Source of the DNA: Nocardioides sp. BGMRC 2183
Lineage (GTDB): Bacteria; Actinomycetota; Actinomycetes; Propionibacteriales; Nocardioidaceae
Reading direction: 5' to 3'
DNA length: 64,000 bases
Assembly: GCA_008123405.1 (NCBI GenBank)
Contig: VSSA01000005.1
Coordinates: forward strand, 273,035-337,034
A program made the translations under genes and the position numbers. The notes under the pieces were generated by a model, which saw only the letters and a list, made by a program, of their open reading frames with translations, did not search any database and was not told where the DNA came from. Each line of letters begins with the position of its first letter. Within the stretch, counting starts at the first letter, position 1. Below are positions 1-10,617 of this stretch, piece after piece.

Positions 1-1
1 G

Positions 2-562
2 CTGGGCGGAGCATTCCTCGGGGTGCTCGCGCTGGCGTTCGTCGGGATGGCCAACATCACCAGCGTGGTGGCGCAGAGCTATTCCGCCCTGGTCGCGATC
101 AAGGGTGGCGGAGGATCGGCGCTGCGCCGGGTGCCCTGGGGCCTCCTGGCCGCGATGGTGCTCGCGCCGGCTGCGGTGCTGGCCTTCTTCCCGGCAACCG
201 TCTACGACAACTACGCACGCTTCGTGTCGTGGGGCGCGATCGTGGTCGCCCCGCTCTGTGCAGTGCAGCTGGTGGACTTCTTCGTGCTCCGGCGGCAGCG
301 GCTGGACCTGCGCGCGTTGCACCTGCCGTTCCGAGAGTCGCGCTACGGGTTCTGGGGCGGGTGGAATCCGGCCGCCATCGTGGCGATCGTGGCCGGCGCG
401 TCGACGTACGCGTTCCTGCTGGACCCGGTCACCTACGAGCCGCGGGGCTGGTTCGTCCACCTGACCGCCTCCCTCCCCGCGTTCGCGGTCGCGGGGGCGC
501 TCCACTTCGGACTGACCCGAGCGATGCTCCGCCGCGATCCGGGCTGGGGCGGCTACCGCTGA
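2..562 (+). CDS. NCS1-family nucleobase/allantoin-type permease, C-terminal part
   Basis: The gene is cut by the left edge; the visible frame gives about 186 residues ending at a TGA. The sequence is strongly hydrophobic, with at least four membrane segments separated by short basic loops. The stretch GMANITSVVAQSYSALVAI resembles the late transmembrane part of cytosine/purine/uracil/allantoin permeases (nucleobase:cation symporter-1 family), and VDFFVLRRQRLDLRALH resembles the conserved loop after a late helix. Those transporters import nucleobases or related compounds with H+ or Na+. The substrate cannot be read from the C-terminus alone. The next gene begins 41 bp downstream, and the gap holds a partial match to the palindrome arm seen elsewhere in the window (567-587). 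Confidence 0.75.
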   Translation: MGGAFLGVLALAFVGMANITSVVAQSYSALVAIKGGGGSALRRVPWGLLAAMVLAPAAVLAFFPATVYDNYARFVSWGAIVVAPLCAVQLVDFFVLRRQRLDLRALHLPFRESRYGFWGGWNPAAIVAIVAGASTYAFLLDPVTYEPRGWFVHLTASLPAFAVAGALHFGLTRAMLRRDPGWGGYR

Positions 563-590
563 CGCTCAGGCTGCATCCGTGGAACCAGGC

Positions 591-603
591 TAATCTCAGC
601 GGC
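591..603 (+). promoter_or_regulatory. Leaderless-type -10 box before degV
   Basis: TAATCT at 591-596 is followed by seven bases and then the ATG at 604. In actinobacteria a TANNNT box 6-7 nt before the start codon usually marks a leaderless transcript. No convincing ribosome-binding site is present, which agrees with that reading. Confidence 0.45.
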
Positions 604-1458
604 ATGCCGACTGCCGTGGTCACCGACTCCACCGCCGAGCTCGGGCTCGCGCGGGCGGACCGACTCGGGGTCACCGTGGTGCCGCTGCAGGTCATCGTGG
701 GCGACGAGGCGTTCGAGGAGGGTGCGCCGGAGGTCACGCCCGAGCGAATAGCCGAAGCGCTGCGGCAGAAACGAGCGGTCAGCACCTCGCGTGCCGCGCC
801 GGCCCACTTCGCCGAGCTCTACCAGGCACTCGCCGACCAAGGGGCGACCTCGATCCTCTCCGTCCACATCTCCAGCCAGGTGTCGGGGACCTTCGAGTCG
901 GCCCAGGCCGGCGCACGGAGCTCGCCGGTGCCGGTGCGGTGCCTGGACAGCCGCCAGATCGGACCCGCGACCGGGTTCGCGGTCGAGTCGGCGGTCGCCG
1001 CCCTGGCGGCGGGGGGCGACCTCGACGACGCCTACGACGCCGCGTCCGCCCGCGCTGCGACCTGCCGGACGCTGCTCTACGTCGACACCCTCGAATACCT
1101 GCGTCGTGGCGGCCGGGTCAGCAACACCGCCGCGCTGGTCGGTGGCGCCCTTGCCGTCAAGCCGCTGCTCGGCGTCGAGGACGGCCTCATCGTGCCGGTG
1201 GCACGGGTGCGCACCTCGGCCAAGGCGATCGCCCGGCTCCGATCGCTGGCGCTGGAGTCGGCGGAAGGTCCGGTCGAGGCCTTCGTGGCCCACCTCGATG
1301 CCACCGAGCGTGCCGAGACGTTCGCCGCGTCGCTACGCGAGGAGCTGGGCGATCGCCTCGTCGGCGAGGTCCGGTGTCAGGAGATCGGCGCGGTGCTCGG
1401 CGCCCATGTCGGCCCCGGCATGGTGGCGACCTGCATCGCGCCCGTGCTCGATCGCTGA
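604..1458 (+). CDS. DegV family fatty-acid-binding protein
   Basis: 284 residues, the usual DegV length. DegV proteins bind a single fatty acid between two domains; in Firmicutes homologues (FakB) they present it to a kinase for phospholipid synthesis, but the role in actinobacteria is poorly defined. The N-terminal VVTDSTAEL, the SVHISSQVSGT segment near residue 86 and the GGRVS motif in the middle are family hallmarks. The ATG start was chosen because the DegV fold begins at once and a -10 box lies seven bases upstream; a longer reading frame upstream overlaps the permease gene and has no homology-like content. It lies upstream of comEA, as in mycobacteria. Confidence 0.88.
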   Translation: MPTAVVTDSTAELGLARADRLGVTVVPLQVIVGDEAFEEGAPEVTPERIAEALRQKRAVSTSRAAPAHFAELYQALADQGATSILSVHISSQVSGTFESAQAGARSSPVPVRCLDSRQIGPATGFAVESAVAALAAGGDLDDAYDAASARAATCRTLLYVDTLEYLRRGGRVSNTAALVGGALAVKPLLGVEDGLIVPVARVRTSAKAIARLRSLALESAEGPVEAFVAHLDATERAETFAASLREELGDRLVGEVRCQEIGAVLGAHVGPGMVATCIAPVLDR

Positions 1459-1568
1459 CCCGACCGGATCGGCCCAGCAGTTCTCCCCAGCCGGGACCCG
1501 TGCGAGCGCTCTCCACACCGCCGGCGCGAGCCCCGTCGCGAGGGGGCGAATCTTCCTAGCGTGCTGGC

Positions 1569-2525
1569 ATGTCGTCACGACCAGACCCGACCGGCAGCCA
1601 CCAACGGACCGATCTGGCAGCGCGACGCCTGGCGGCCCTGGCCTCCGAGCTGACCGCGAGCCGAGACCCCGTGGCCGCACCGGTGGGAGCCTCTCGGCCA
1701 GCGGAGGAGCCGGCACCCGGCGAGCAGTGGTGGGCTGACCACACCCGGGTCGCGCCGCTGCGGGACCCCCGGTCGCTCGCTGTGCCCTCGTCGTCCCCGC
1801 CCTCGTCGCCGCCGGCGCTCCCGGCGCCAGGTCGGCACGCTGCACGACGCAGGATTCCTATGCTCGCCCGGCTCCCGCTGCCCGCCGGGCTGAGCGGATT
1901 CACCTGGGGGCCTGCCCACCTGGCAGTGGTGGCGTTGCTGATCGCGGCCGGCCTCGCCGCCACCGCCTGGTGGGTCGGACGCGACCGCGGCGACACGGTC
2001 GGCCCGACCCCGATGAGCGAGGCGCCGGCACTTCTGGACCAGACCTCTGCCGACGCCGAGTCGAGTGCGGCCCCGTCGGCAGCCGGCGCCACCACCGCAG
2101 AGGTCACCGTCGACGTCACCGGCAAGGTACGACGCCCCGGCATCCAGGTGCTCGACGCCGGCTCCCGCGTGGTCGATGCCGTCGAAGCCGCCGGCGGTGC
2201 CCGCCCCGGGGTCGATCTGAGCACGATCAACCTGGCCCGACCCCTCACCGACGGCGAGCAGATCGTGGTCGGTCTGCCGACCGGTGGCGCCCTCACCGCC
2301 CCCGGAGCCACCACCGGCGAGGCCACCACGACCACCCTGGTCAATCTCAACACCGCCACCGCGGAGCAGCTCGAGACCCTGCCGGAGGTCGGACCGGTCA
2401 CCGCCGCCGCGATCGTCGCCTGGCGCGACGAACACGGCGGGTTCACCAGTGTCGACGAGTTGATCGACGTCGACGGGATCGGCGAGAAGACGCTGGAGTC
2501 GATCCGACCCCATGCGTCGGTGTGA
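1569..2525 (+). CDS. comEA: ComEA-like DNA-binding competence protein
   Basis: 318 residues. The first ~110 are a Pro/Ala-rich, probably cytoplasmic region; one transmembrane helix lies at about 116-136; a SLBB-type domain at about 177-237 (starting VTVDVTGKVRRPGIQVLDAG) and a tandem helix-hairpin-helix domain at about 258-318 (VNLNTATAEQLETLPEVGP, then DGIGEKTLESI) are predicted outside. ComEA binds incoming double-stranded DNA at the cell surface and passes it to ComEC. The ATG start has a TAGCGT box six bases before it. The stop overlaps the GTG of comEC, so the two are probably translationally coupled. No pilus genes are in the window, so natural transformation is not shown. Confidence 0.9.
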   Translation: MSSRPDPTGSHQRTDLAARRLAALASELTASRDPVAAPVGASRPAEEPAPGEQWWADHTRVAPLRDPRSLAVPSSSPPSSPPALPAPGRHAARRRIPMLARLPLPAGLSGFTWGPAHLAVVALLIAAGLAATAWWVGRDRGDTVGPTPMSEAPALLDQTSADAESSAAPSAAGATTAEVTVDVTGKVRRPGIQVLDAGSRVVDAVEAAGGARPGVDLSTINLARPLTDGEQIVVGLPTGGALTAPGATTGEATTTTLVNLNTATAEQLETLPEVGPVTAAAIVAWRDEHGGFTSVDELIDVDGIGEKTLESIRPHASV

Positions 2526-4903
2526 CTCCTCCGGAACGCCCGAGCGGGTCGCGTGTGGCCGCCGCCCACGATCCGCGGATGGCGCTCCTCGGTGCCGCCG
2601 CGTGGGGCGGGGCACTCGCCGGCCAGCTGGGAGGTGCCCCGGCGCTGGCGGGTGCGACGGTGCTGGCTGCGGCGATCGGGCTGCTCCCTGCGCGCGCCGC
2701 GGCGGCCCGGGGACGACGTACCGCGCTCGGGTGGGCGGTGGCGATGCTGATCGTCACCGCCGCGGTCGGCGGCGGCGCCCTGCTCCGCGAGCGCGCGGTG
2801 GAGCACAACCCGGTGCGTGGCCTCGCCGAAGAGCGGGTCCGGGTGGTGGCGACCGGCACGGTGACCAACGACCCGCGCCTGGTCGAGGGTCCGTTCGGCG
2901 ACCAGAGCGTCGTCCGGATCCGGGTGGGCAGCGTCGAGGCCCGCGGCGTCCGCCGCGGTGTGGGCGCCACCGTGGTGATCCTGGGAGACCCGGCTTGGCA
3001 GGAGGTGCGGTTGGGGGCGACGGTGCGGGCCGAGGGACGGCTCGCGGTCCCTGACGACCCCAGGACCGCCGCCCTGATGACCGGAGCCGCGGCGCCGACG
3101 GTGCTGGAGCCGCCCGACGTCTGGTGGCGGGCCTCTGGGGCGGTCCGCGCGGCGATCCGCGACGCCGTGGCAGGCCGGCCGCCCGCGCAGCGTGGCCTGG
3201 TGCCGGCCCTGGTCGACGGCGATGACGCCGCGCTCCCTGCGGAGGTCGAGCAGCAGTTCCGCACCACGGGACTCACCCACCTGACCGCAGTCAGCGGCAC
3301 CAACCTCACCCTGCTGGTGGGTTTCCTGCTGCTGGTGGCCCGGGCTGTCGGCGTCCGAGGCCGGTGGCTCCAGGTGGTGGGCCTCCTCGGCATCGTCGGC
3401 TTCATCCTGCTCGCACGCACGGAGCCGAGCGTGCTCCGTGCCGCGGCGATGGGCACCGTCGGGCTCTTCGTCCTCGGCACCGACGGACGCCGTCGAGGCC
3501 TGCGCGCCCTCGGCGCGTCGGTGGTCGTGCTGCTGCTGCTCGCTCCGGGCCTCGCGGTCACGGCGGGGTTCGCCCTCTCGGTGCTGGCGACCGCCGGGAT
3601 CATCCTGCTGGTGCCCTCCCTCCACGGCGCGCTGGAGCGGTGGATGCCGGCACCGGTCGCGATGGCGATCGCCGTGCCGTTGGCCGCTCAGCTGGCGTGC
3701 ACTCCGATCGTCGCCGCGCTGTCGGGCGAGGTGAGCCTGGTCGCGGTGCTGGCGAACCTGTTGGCCGGGCCCGCGGTCGGCCCGGCAACGGTGCTGGGCC
3801 TGGCCGCAGGGTTGGTCGGGGTGATCTGGCCCGGCGCGGGCACGCTGCTGGGCACGCTCGCCGGGTGGTGCGTCGGGTGGATCATCGTGGTGGCCGAGCG
3901 TGGCGCGGCGCTGCCGGCGGCGGCGATCGGTTGGGGCACCGGGGGCCTGGCCATCGTGATCCTGACGTTGGTCTGTCTCGCCGCCATCCCGGTGCTGCCG
4001 TGGCTCCTTCGCCGGCGTCGCATCGGCGTGGCGGTCGCGATGGCGGTGCTGCTCGTGGTCCTGGGACTGCCGACGCGCCTCCTCGGGACGCTGTCCGAGA
4101 CTCTCACCGGAGCATCCGACTGGCCACCCTCAGGATGGGCGGTGGCCGCGTGCGACGTCGGGCAGGGGGACGCGATCGCGGTCGCGACCGGACGACCAGG
4201 TGAGGCGGTGGTGATCGACGCCGGACCCGATCCCGCCCCGGTGGACCGTTGCTTGGACCGGTTGGGCGTGGAGCGGATCCCGCTGCTCGTGCTCAGCCAC
4301 TTCCACGCCGACCATGTCGACGGCCTGGACGGCGTCCTGGCCGGCCGGGCAGTCGGCCTGATCGAGGTCACGCCCGTCCTGGACCCACCCGACGGCGTCG
4401 CCGAGGTCCGCGCCGACGCGGCCGACGCCGAGGTGCCGGTGGCGGTGGCCCCCTTCGGCAGCACCCGGGCGATCGGCGACGCCCGGATCCAGGTGCTGGC
4501 TCCAGACCTTCCGCAACTGGTCCCCGGCGCCGGAGACGGCACCTCGGCCAACGACGCCAGCGTGGTCCTGCTCGTGGAGACCGCCGGGCTGCGGCTGCTT
4601 GCCACGGGCGATCTGGAGCCGCCCGGTCAGGCCACCTTGGCGGCCGCGGTTGCCGGTCTCCGGGTGGACGTACTCAAGGTGCCGCACCACGGCAGCCGCC
4701 ACCAGGACCACGACTGGCTGACGTCGCTCGAGCCGCAGGTCGCCTTGGTCTCGGCCGGCGCGGAGAACGACTACGGCCACCCGGCGCCCGAGACGGTGGA
4801 CGCCTTGCAGTCCGCCGGCACCGACGTGGTGCGCACCGACGAGAGCGGCTCGATCGCGCTGGTCCCCTCCGAAAGCGGGATCGCCGTGGTCACCGAGCGT
4901 TGA
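2522..4903 (+). CDS. comEC: ComEC/Rec2 family DNA-uptake channel protein
   Basis: 793 residues if translation starts at the GTG at 2522, which overlaps the comEA stop (GTGA). Order of parts: two or three N-terminal membrane helices and a small soluble domain (about 1-200); a central competence domain of many hydrophobic helices (about 210-510) containing GLTHLTAVSGTNLTLL; and a C-terminal metallo-beta-lactamase-fold domain with LSHFHADHVDGLDG near residue 590 and KVPHHGSRHQ near 720. The family forms the inner-membrane pore for single-stranded DNA, and the C-terminal domain is thought to act as a nuclease. An in-frame ATG at 2579 is an alternative start. All three expected domains are present, so the protein looks intact. 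Confidence 0.92.
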   Translation: MTPPERPSGSRVAAAHDPRMALLGAAAWGGALAGQLGGAPALAGATVLAAAIGLLPARAAAARGRRTALGWAVAMLIVTAAVGGGALLRERAVEHNPVRGLAEERVRVVATGTVTNDPRLVEGPFGDQSVVRIRVGSVEARGVRRGVGATVVILGDPAWQEVRLGATVRAEGRLAVPDDPRTAALMTGAAAPTVLEPPDVWWRASGAVRAAIRDAVAGRPPAQRGLVPALVDGDDAALPAEVEQQFRTTGLTHLTAVSGTNLTLLVGFLLLVARAVGVRGRWLQVVGLLGIVGFILLARTEPSVLRAAAMGTVGLFVLGTDGRRRGLRALGASVVVLLLLAPGLAVTAGFALSVLATAGIILLVPSLHGALERWMPAPVAMAIAVPLAAQLACTPIVAALSGEVSLVAVLANLLAGPAVGPATVLGLAAGLVGVIWPGAGTLLGTLAGWCVGWIIVVAERGAALPAAAIGWGTGGLAIVILTLVCLAAIPVLPWLLRRRRIGVAVAMAVLLVVLGLPTRLLGTLSETLTGASDWPPSGWAVAACDVGQGDAIAVATGRPGEAVVIDAGPDPAPVDRCLDRLGVERIPLLVLSHFHADHVDGLDGVLAGRAVGLIEVTPVLDPPDGVAEVRADAADAEVPVAVAPFGSTRAIGDARIQVLAPDLPQLVPGAGDGTSANDASVVLLVETAGLRLLATGDLEPPGQATLAAAVAGLRVDVLKVPHHGSRHQDHDWLTSLEPQVALVSAGAENDYGHPAPETVDALQSAGTDVVRTDESGSIALVPSESGIAVVTER

Positions 4904-4961
4904 GCCTAGGAGCGCCCGAGGCTGGTCGGGAAGCGTCGGAGCAGTGTGGAAGGCTGACGCC

Positions 4962-5909
4962 ATGCACGCCCACGACGTCCTCGGTCGAGTCGTGCTGATC
5001 ACCGGCAAGGAGGAGTTCCTCGGCGCTCGCGTGGTCAGCGACGTCAAGGAGGCGGTCCGCAGCCACGACGCCGAGGCCGAGTTCTCCGAGGCCGCTGCCG
5101 GCGAGTTGACGCTTGCCACGCTGGGCGAGTTGGCTGCTCCCTCGCTCTTCTCCTCGGTCCGCTGCGTCGTGGTGCGGGGGCTGGAGGAGTTGCCCGAGGA
5201 GTCCGTCGCCGGGCTGCTCGACTATGCAGCTGCCCCTGCCGAGGACGTCGCGCTGGTCCTGGTGCACGGTGGTGGCCAGCGGGGTAGTGGCGTGCTCGCC
5301 AAGCTGCGCAAGCAGCCGACGGTCACCGAGCAGAAGTCCGGCGAGGTGAAGCCCTGGGAGATGCCGGACTTCGCGGTGGCCGAGGCCAAGCGGCGTGGCG
5401 CCCGGCTCGACAAGTCCGCAGCCCAGGTGCTCGCCGAGGCTGTCGGCAACGACCTACGCTCCCTCTCCGCCGCCGTCGACCAGCTCGCCAACGACTTCCC
5501 CGACCAACGCCTGGACGAGGCGAAGGTCCGGCAATACTTCGGCGGCCGAGCCGAGGTGAAGAACTACGAGATCGCTGACGCGATCCTGGCCGGCCAGCGC
5601 GAGCGTGCGCTCGGGGAGTTGCGCTGGGCGCTCGAGGCCGGCACCTCCGAGGTCTACATCCTCTCCGCCGTCGCCGCCCAGACCCGCACCTTGGCCAACC
5701 ACGTGGGGGGCAACCGCGACCAGAGCATGCCTGCCTGGCGGGCCCGCAACCTCGGCAAGCAGGCCTCGGGCTGGTCCGCCGACGGTCTCGGACGCGCGCT
5801 GCAGGAGATCGCGCGCGCCGATGCGGACCTCAAGGGTGCGGCGAGCGACGCCGCCTACACGCTGGAACGGCTGGTGCTGACCGTCGCCTCGCTCCGCGGC
5901 CGCCGCTGA
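4962..5909 (+). CDS. holA: DNA polymerase III subunit delta
   Basis: 315 residues. HolA is the delta subunit of the clamp loader, which opens the beta sliding clamp. The order seen fits the family: an N-terminal AAA+-like domain without a Walker A motif (VLGRVVLITGKEEFLGARVV), a middle region with LVLVHGGGQRG, and a C-terminal helical collar with the typical DAILAGQRERALGELRWALE stretch. The ATG at 4962 is preferred to an in-frame GTG at 4944 because the conserved fold starts there. It lies 58 bp after comEC, an arrangement usual in actinobacteria, and is followed by a strong hairpin shared with the convergent rpsT. Confidence 0.88.
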   Translation: MHAHDVLGRVVLITGKEEFLGARVVSDVKEAVRSHDAEAEFSEAAAGELTLATLGELAAPSLFSSVRCVVVRGLEELPEESVAGLLDYAAAPAEDVALVLVHGGGQRGSGVLAKLRKQPTVTEQKSGEVKPWEMPDFAVAEAKRRGARLDKSAAQVLAEAVGNDLRSLSAAVDQLANDFPDQRLDEAKVRQYFGGRAEVKNYEIADAILAGQRERALGELRWALEAGTSEVYILSAVAAQTRTLANHVGGNRDQSMPAWRARNLGKQASGWSADGLGRALQEIARADADLKGAASDAAYTLERLVLTVASLRGRR

Positions 5910-5941
5910 CGTCCCGCCACCCTCCACGGGCGGCCACGCGC

Positions 5942-5985
5942 AAAAACGCGTCGGCGGGGCTCACCGTGGTGAACCCCGCCGACGC
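5942..5985 (-). terminator. Intrinsic terminator of rpsT (also faces holA)
   Basis: Arms GCGTCGGCGGGG (5948-5959) and CCCCGCCGACGC (5974-5985) pair perfectly, and the inner TCACC/GGTGA extends the stem. Read on the minus strand the hairpin is followed at once by five T residues (5946-5942), the canonical Rho-independent form. On the plus strand there is no T-run, so it is a weaker stop for holA. Confidence 0.85.
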
Positions 5986-6017
5986 GGTGGTCGACTCCGG
6001 ACCGGAGCCAGGAAGAC

Positions 6018-6278
6018 TCAGAGGGAGGCGGCCTTCTTCATGATCGCCGACTTGCGGTTGGCGGCCTGGTTCTTGTGGATGACGCCCTTGGAGACGGCCT
6101 TGTCGAGCGCCCGGGTCGCGTTGCGGCCAGCGGTGACGGCGGCGTCCTTGTCGCCGGCGTCGGCGGCCTCGCGGAACTTGCGGACGGCGGACTTCAGGCC
6201 GGTCTTGACGGCCTTGTTGCGCTCGTGGCGCTTCTCGTTCTGCTTGTTCCGCTTGATCTGGCTCTTGATGTTCGCCAC
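6018..6278 (-). CDS. rpsT: 30S ribosomal protein S20
   Basis: 86 residues, the standard length, very rich in Lys, Arg and Ala. The N-terminus (V/M)[20 protein letters not shown] is the S20 signature, and the C-terminal [12 protein letters not shown] is also typical. S20 binds 16S rRNA early in small-subunit assembly. The GTG at 6278 is the start: it places ANIKSQ directly after the initiator and has a purine-rich AGAGGCAGACAG upstream. The reading frame stays open further upstream but with no S20-like sequence. It is transcribed toward holA and ends in a strong terminator. Confidence 0.97.
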   Translation of the reverse strand: MANIKSQIKRNKQNEKRHERNKAVKTGLKSAVRKFREAADAGDKDAAVTAGRNATRALDKAVSKGVIHKNQAANRKSAIMKKAASL

Positions 6279-6457
6279 GGTTCTGTCTGCCTCTTGGAAG
6301 TTCGGGATCCGAGGTGGATCGGAAGGATCTGGTCTGGTCCGGATGAGCGTCGGGCGCACCGAAACGGCACGTCCCTGACGCGACGAACAAGGCTAACAGC
6401 GGCGTGCGATCGTCCCCAAATCGCCCGGCGCCGGTGGAGCCAGGTCCACCACGTCCT

Positions 6458-6482
6458 CAGCCTGGAGCCACGCTCAGCTCCA
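6458..6482. repeat. Collapsed copy of the palindromic 3'-end repeat
   Basis: On the minus strand this reads CTGAGCGTGGCTCCAGGCTG followed by AGG. That is close to the two terminal arms of the long repeats (CTGAGCCTGGATCC and GGATCCAGGCTGAG) fused at the shared GGATCC, with about three differences in 24 bases. Its TGA is the stop codon of the neighbouring kinase-like gene. Confidence 0.45.
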
Positions 6483-7403
6483 TCCGCGCCGCTCGGCGAG
6501 CCAGTCGTGCAGCACGTCGCGCTGCCAGGCCTGTGCGTCCCTGACGAACGGCGAGTAACGGGGCACCGGTTGCCGGGCGGAGACCTCGAAGTGACCCAGG
6601 ATCAGCGCGATCACGATGTCGATGTGCTCGGCCTCGACCTCGGCGAGCAGTGGGTGGGAGGCGATGTGCGCCTCGACGTCGAGCCCGTCCCCGCGCGGAC
6701 CGATCAGCAGGAACAGGGAGTCCAGCCACGCGGCGCCCACCACCGGCCAGTTCCAGTCACACAGCGCCACCGACCCGTCGGTGAGGAACAGCAGGTTGTC
6801 GTCGCGGACGTCGGTGTGCACCAGGGTGTCACCGTCCACCACCGCTGCATACTGCTCGGCCAGTGCCCGGCAGTCGGCGGCCCGCGGGTGGTCCGAGGTG
6901 TCCCAGTACGCCGGCCACGTCGCGAACTCCTCGACCGCGCGATCCAGTCCGAGCGGCGCGGGGGTCAGCGCCTCGGCGACCTCCACCAGGGCGAGCGAGG
7001 CGGCGCTGAGGTCGCCGGGCTCCCAGGGGCGGTACGGCGCCCGCGCGTCGACGTACTCGATCCCGAGCACCACCCAGTCGTCGGCGTCGTGCAGCCAACG
7101 CAGCCGCGGAGCCGGGAGGTCCGGGGGTAGCAGTCGGAGCTTGCGCGCCTCGACCCGGTAGGACTCGGCGAACGCGCGCTGCGCCTTCACCGAGGCGGCC
7201 TTGACGAAGTGGCGGCTGCCGTCGGCGCAGGTGAGCACCGAGGCGAAACCCGGCGTGAAGCCGGCGCTTTGGGAGTCGGCCCGGACGACCGAGGAGCCGC
7301 AGCGCTGCTCGATGACGCCCCGGATCGCCGGCGGGAGGTGCACCCAGTCCAGGCGGCGCGCGGTGCGTCCGTGCGGAAGAGGTGAGGGGATCGCGGTGCT
7401 CAC
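6474..7403 (-). CDS. Phosphotransferase (APH-like kinase) family protein
   Basis: 309 residues with a protein-kinase-like phosphotransferase fold as in aminoglycoside phosphotransferases and choline/homoserine kinases. The catalytic loop HTDVRDDNLLF lies near residue 196, and DWNW about 15 residues later carries the metal-binding Asp. The N-terminal lobe has the SVVRADSQSAGFTPGFASVL glycine-rich-like stretch, then a Lys in HFVKAASVKAQRAF. The GTG at 7403 is preferred: a CAGACT box lies seven bases upstream, as in other leaderless genes here. The substrate is unknown, and nothing near it suggests a resistance locus. Its stop codon sits inside a collapsed palindromic repeat. Confidence 0.82.
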   Translation of the reverse strand: MSTAIPSPLPHGRTARRLDWVHLPPAIRGVIEQRCGSSVVRADSQSAGFTPGFASVLTCADGSRHFVKAASVKAQRAFAESYRVEARKLRLLPPDLPAPRLRWLHDADDWVVLGIEYVDARAPYRPWEPGDLSAASLALVEVAEALTPAPLGLDRAVEEFATWPAYWDTSDHPRAADCRALAEQYAAVVDGDTLVHTDVRDDNLLFLTDGSVALCDWNWPVVGAAWLDSLFLLIGPRGDGLDVEAHIASHPLLAEVEAEHIDIVIALILGHFEVSARQPVPRYSPFVRDAQAWQRDVLHDWLAERRGWS

Positions 7404-7466
7404 CGGGCACAGTCTGACCGATCGATCGGTGCGCCGCGCGGTGGTTGTCCATCGCCGTCCGGGAGT

Positions 7467-7613
7467 CTGCTGGACAATCCCACCTACTGCGCGCCGCGAT
7501 GCGGCACGCTGGCTGCGTCGCCCTCGCTCGTCAGGCGTCCAGCCTGACTTCGCTCCGGCGACTTGCCAGCGCACTCGCCTCGCGACGCTCGCTACGGCAG
7601 GATTGTTCAGCAG
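7467..7613. repeat. Palindromic repeat copy A (147 bp)
   Basis: The ends are inverted: CTGCTGGACAATCCCACC on the left and CTGCTGAACAATCCTGCC as the reverse complement of the right end, three differences in 18. Inside the left arm is TACTGCGCG and inside the right arm GCTCGCTACGGC, both shared with copies C and D. The middle has CTGGCTGCGTCGCC and CCAGCCTG, which recur in copy B. It fills most of the gap between two divergent genes (lepA and the kinase-like gene) and codes for nothing evident. Confidence 0.7.
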
Positions 7614-7664
7614 GCTCCCGGGGGATTCGCGGCAGCGTGGGGTCGATGGGAGGATGGCGCCACC

Positions 7665-9550
<1,886 letters not shown>

Positions 9551-9551
<1 letters not shown>

Positions 9552-10489
9552 TGCGGCCCGTCGTCGTCCCCGCGGGCCTCGATGCCCAACGGCGATTGGG
9601 GCCGGAGTGGGGACGCTGGCTCGACGCGCTGCCCGGCCTCGCCCGGGACGTGCTGGAGGAGTGGGACCTCGGTCCCGAGGGCGAGACCTGGCACGGGTTC
9701 TGCTCGCTGGTGCTGCCGGTGCGCACCGACGACGGCAAGCCTGCGGTGCTCAAGGTCGGCCTGCCCGATGATGAGTCCGAGCACGAGCACGTCGCGCTCC
9801 AGCACTGGCACGGTCGGGGTGCCGTGCGGCTGCTGCGCAGCGACCCGCGCCGCCGGGCGATGCTGCTCGAACGGCTCGACCGGGCCGACCTGAGCGAGGC
9901 CTGGGACGTCGAGGCCTGCGAGATCGTCGCCGGCCTCTACGCCACCCTCCACCGCAGTCCGCTTCCGCAGCTGCGCAACCAGGCGTCGTACGTTGAACGT
10001 TGGGTCGCAGCCCTGCGCCGTGACGCAGCCTCCGTGCCCGTGCCGCGCAGGCTGGTCGAGCAGACCCTCGCGCTGGCCCGCGACCTGGTCGCCGAACCTG
10101 CCACGGCCGTGATCCACGGCGACCTGCACTACGCGAACGTGTTGCGCGGGCATCGCGACGGCACCGACACATGGCTGGCGATCGACCCCAAGCCGACCAA
10201 CGGCGACCCGCACTACGAGTTGGAGCCGATGCTGCGCGACCGGTTCGAGGAGTACGCCGCCGGGTGGGCCGTCGGCTCGGTGCGCGATGGCATCCGGCGC
10301 CGGTTCCACACGCTGGTGGATGCGGCCGGTCTGGACGAGCACCGTGCCCGGGACTGGGTGGTGGTGCGGTCGGTCCTCAACGGACACTGGGCACACGAGG
10401 ATGCGGTGCGTGCCGGCCGGCGTCTCGATGCCGAGGAGCGCGCCCACCTGACAGCCTGCATCGCGATCGCGAAGGCCGTGCAGGACTGA
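9551..10489 (+). CDS. Aminoglycoside/hydroxyurea phosphotransferase-like kinase
   Basis: 312 residues resembling the APH(6)/hydroxyurea kinase family (streptomycin 6-kinase type). The catalytic loop HGDLHYANVLRG starts near residue 189, and the metal site is IDPKPTNGDPHYELE, the form typical of that family. The N-terminal lobe includes PAVLKVGLPDDESEHEHVAL, with the nucleotide-binding Lys. Family members phosphorylate streptomycin or hydroxyurea, but many chromosomal copies have no known substrate. Translation starts at a GTG that shares one base with the lepA stop, so it is probably coupled to lepA. Whether it confers resistance cannot be told from sequence. Confidence 0.83.
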
Positions 10490-10617
10490 CGACCTCGAAG
10501 TCGTCAGCCAGTCGGGGGAGACCTCTGCGACGGCGCGACAGGCCCCGCTAGGGTGATCTAGGTTACTCCCACGTAGCCGAGCCCCCATCGGTCCCGAACA
10601 GCGCATGCAGGAGCGTC

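Noticed and set aside
1970-2521. Long upstream extension of comEC
   Set aside because: The extension runs through comEA in another frame; the GTG overlapping the comEA stop is the natural start.
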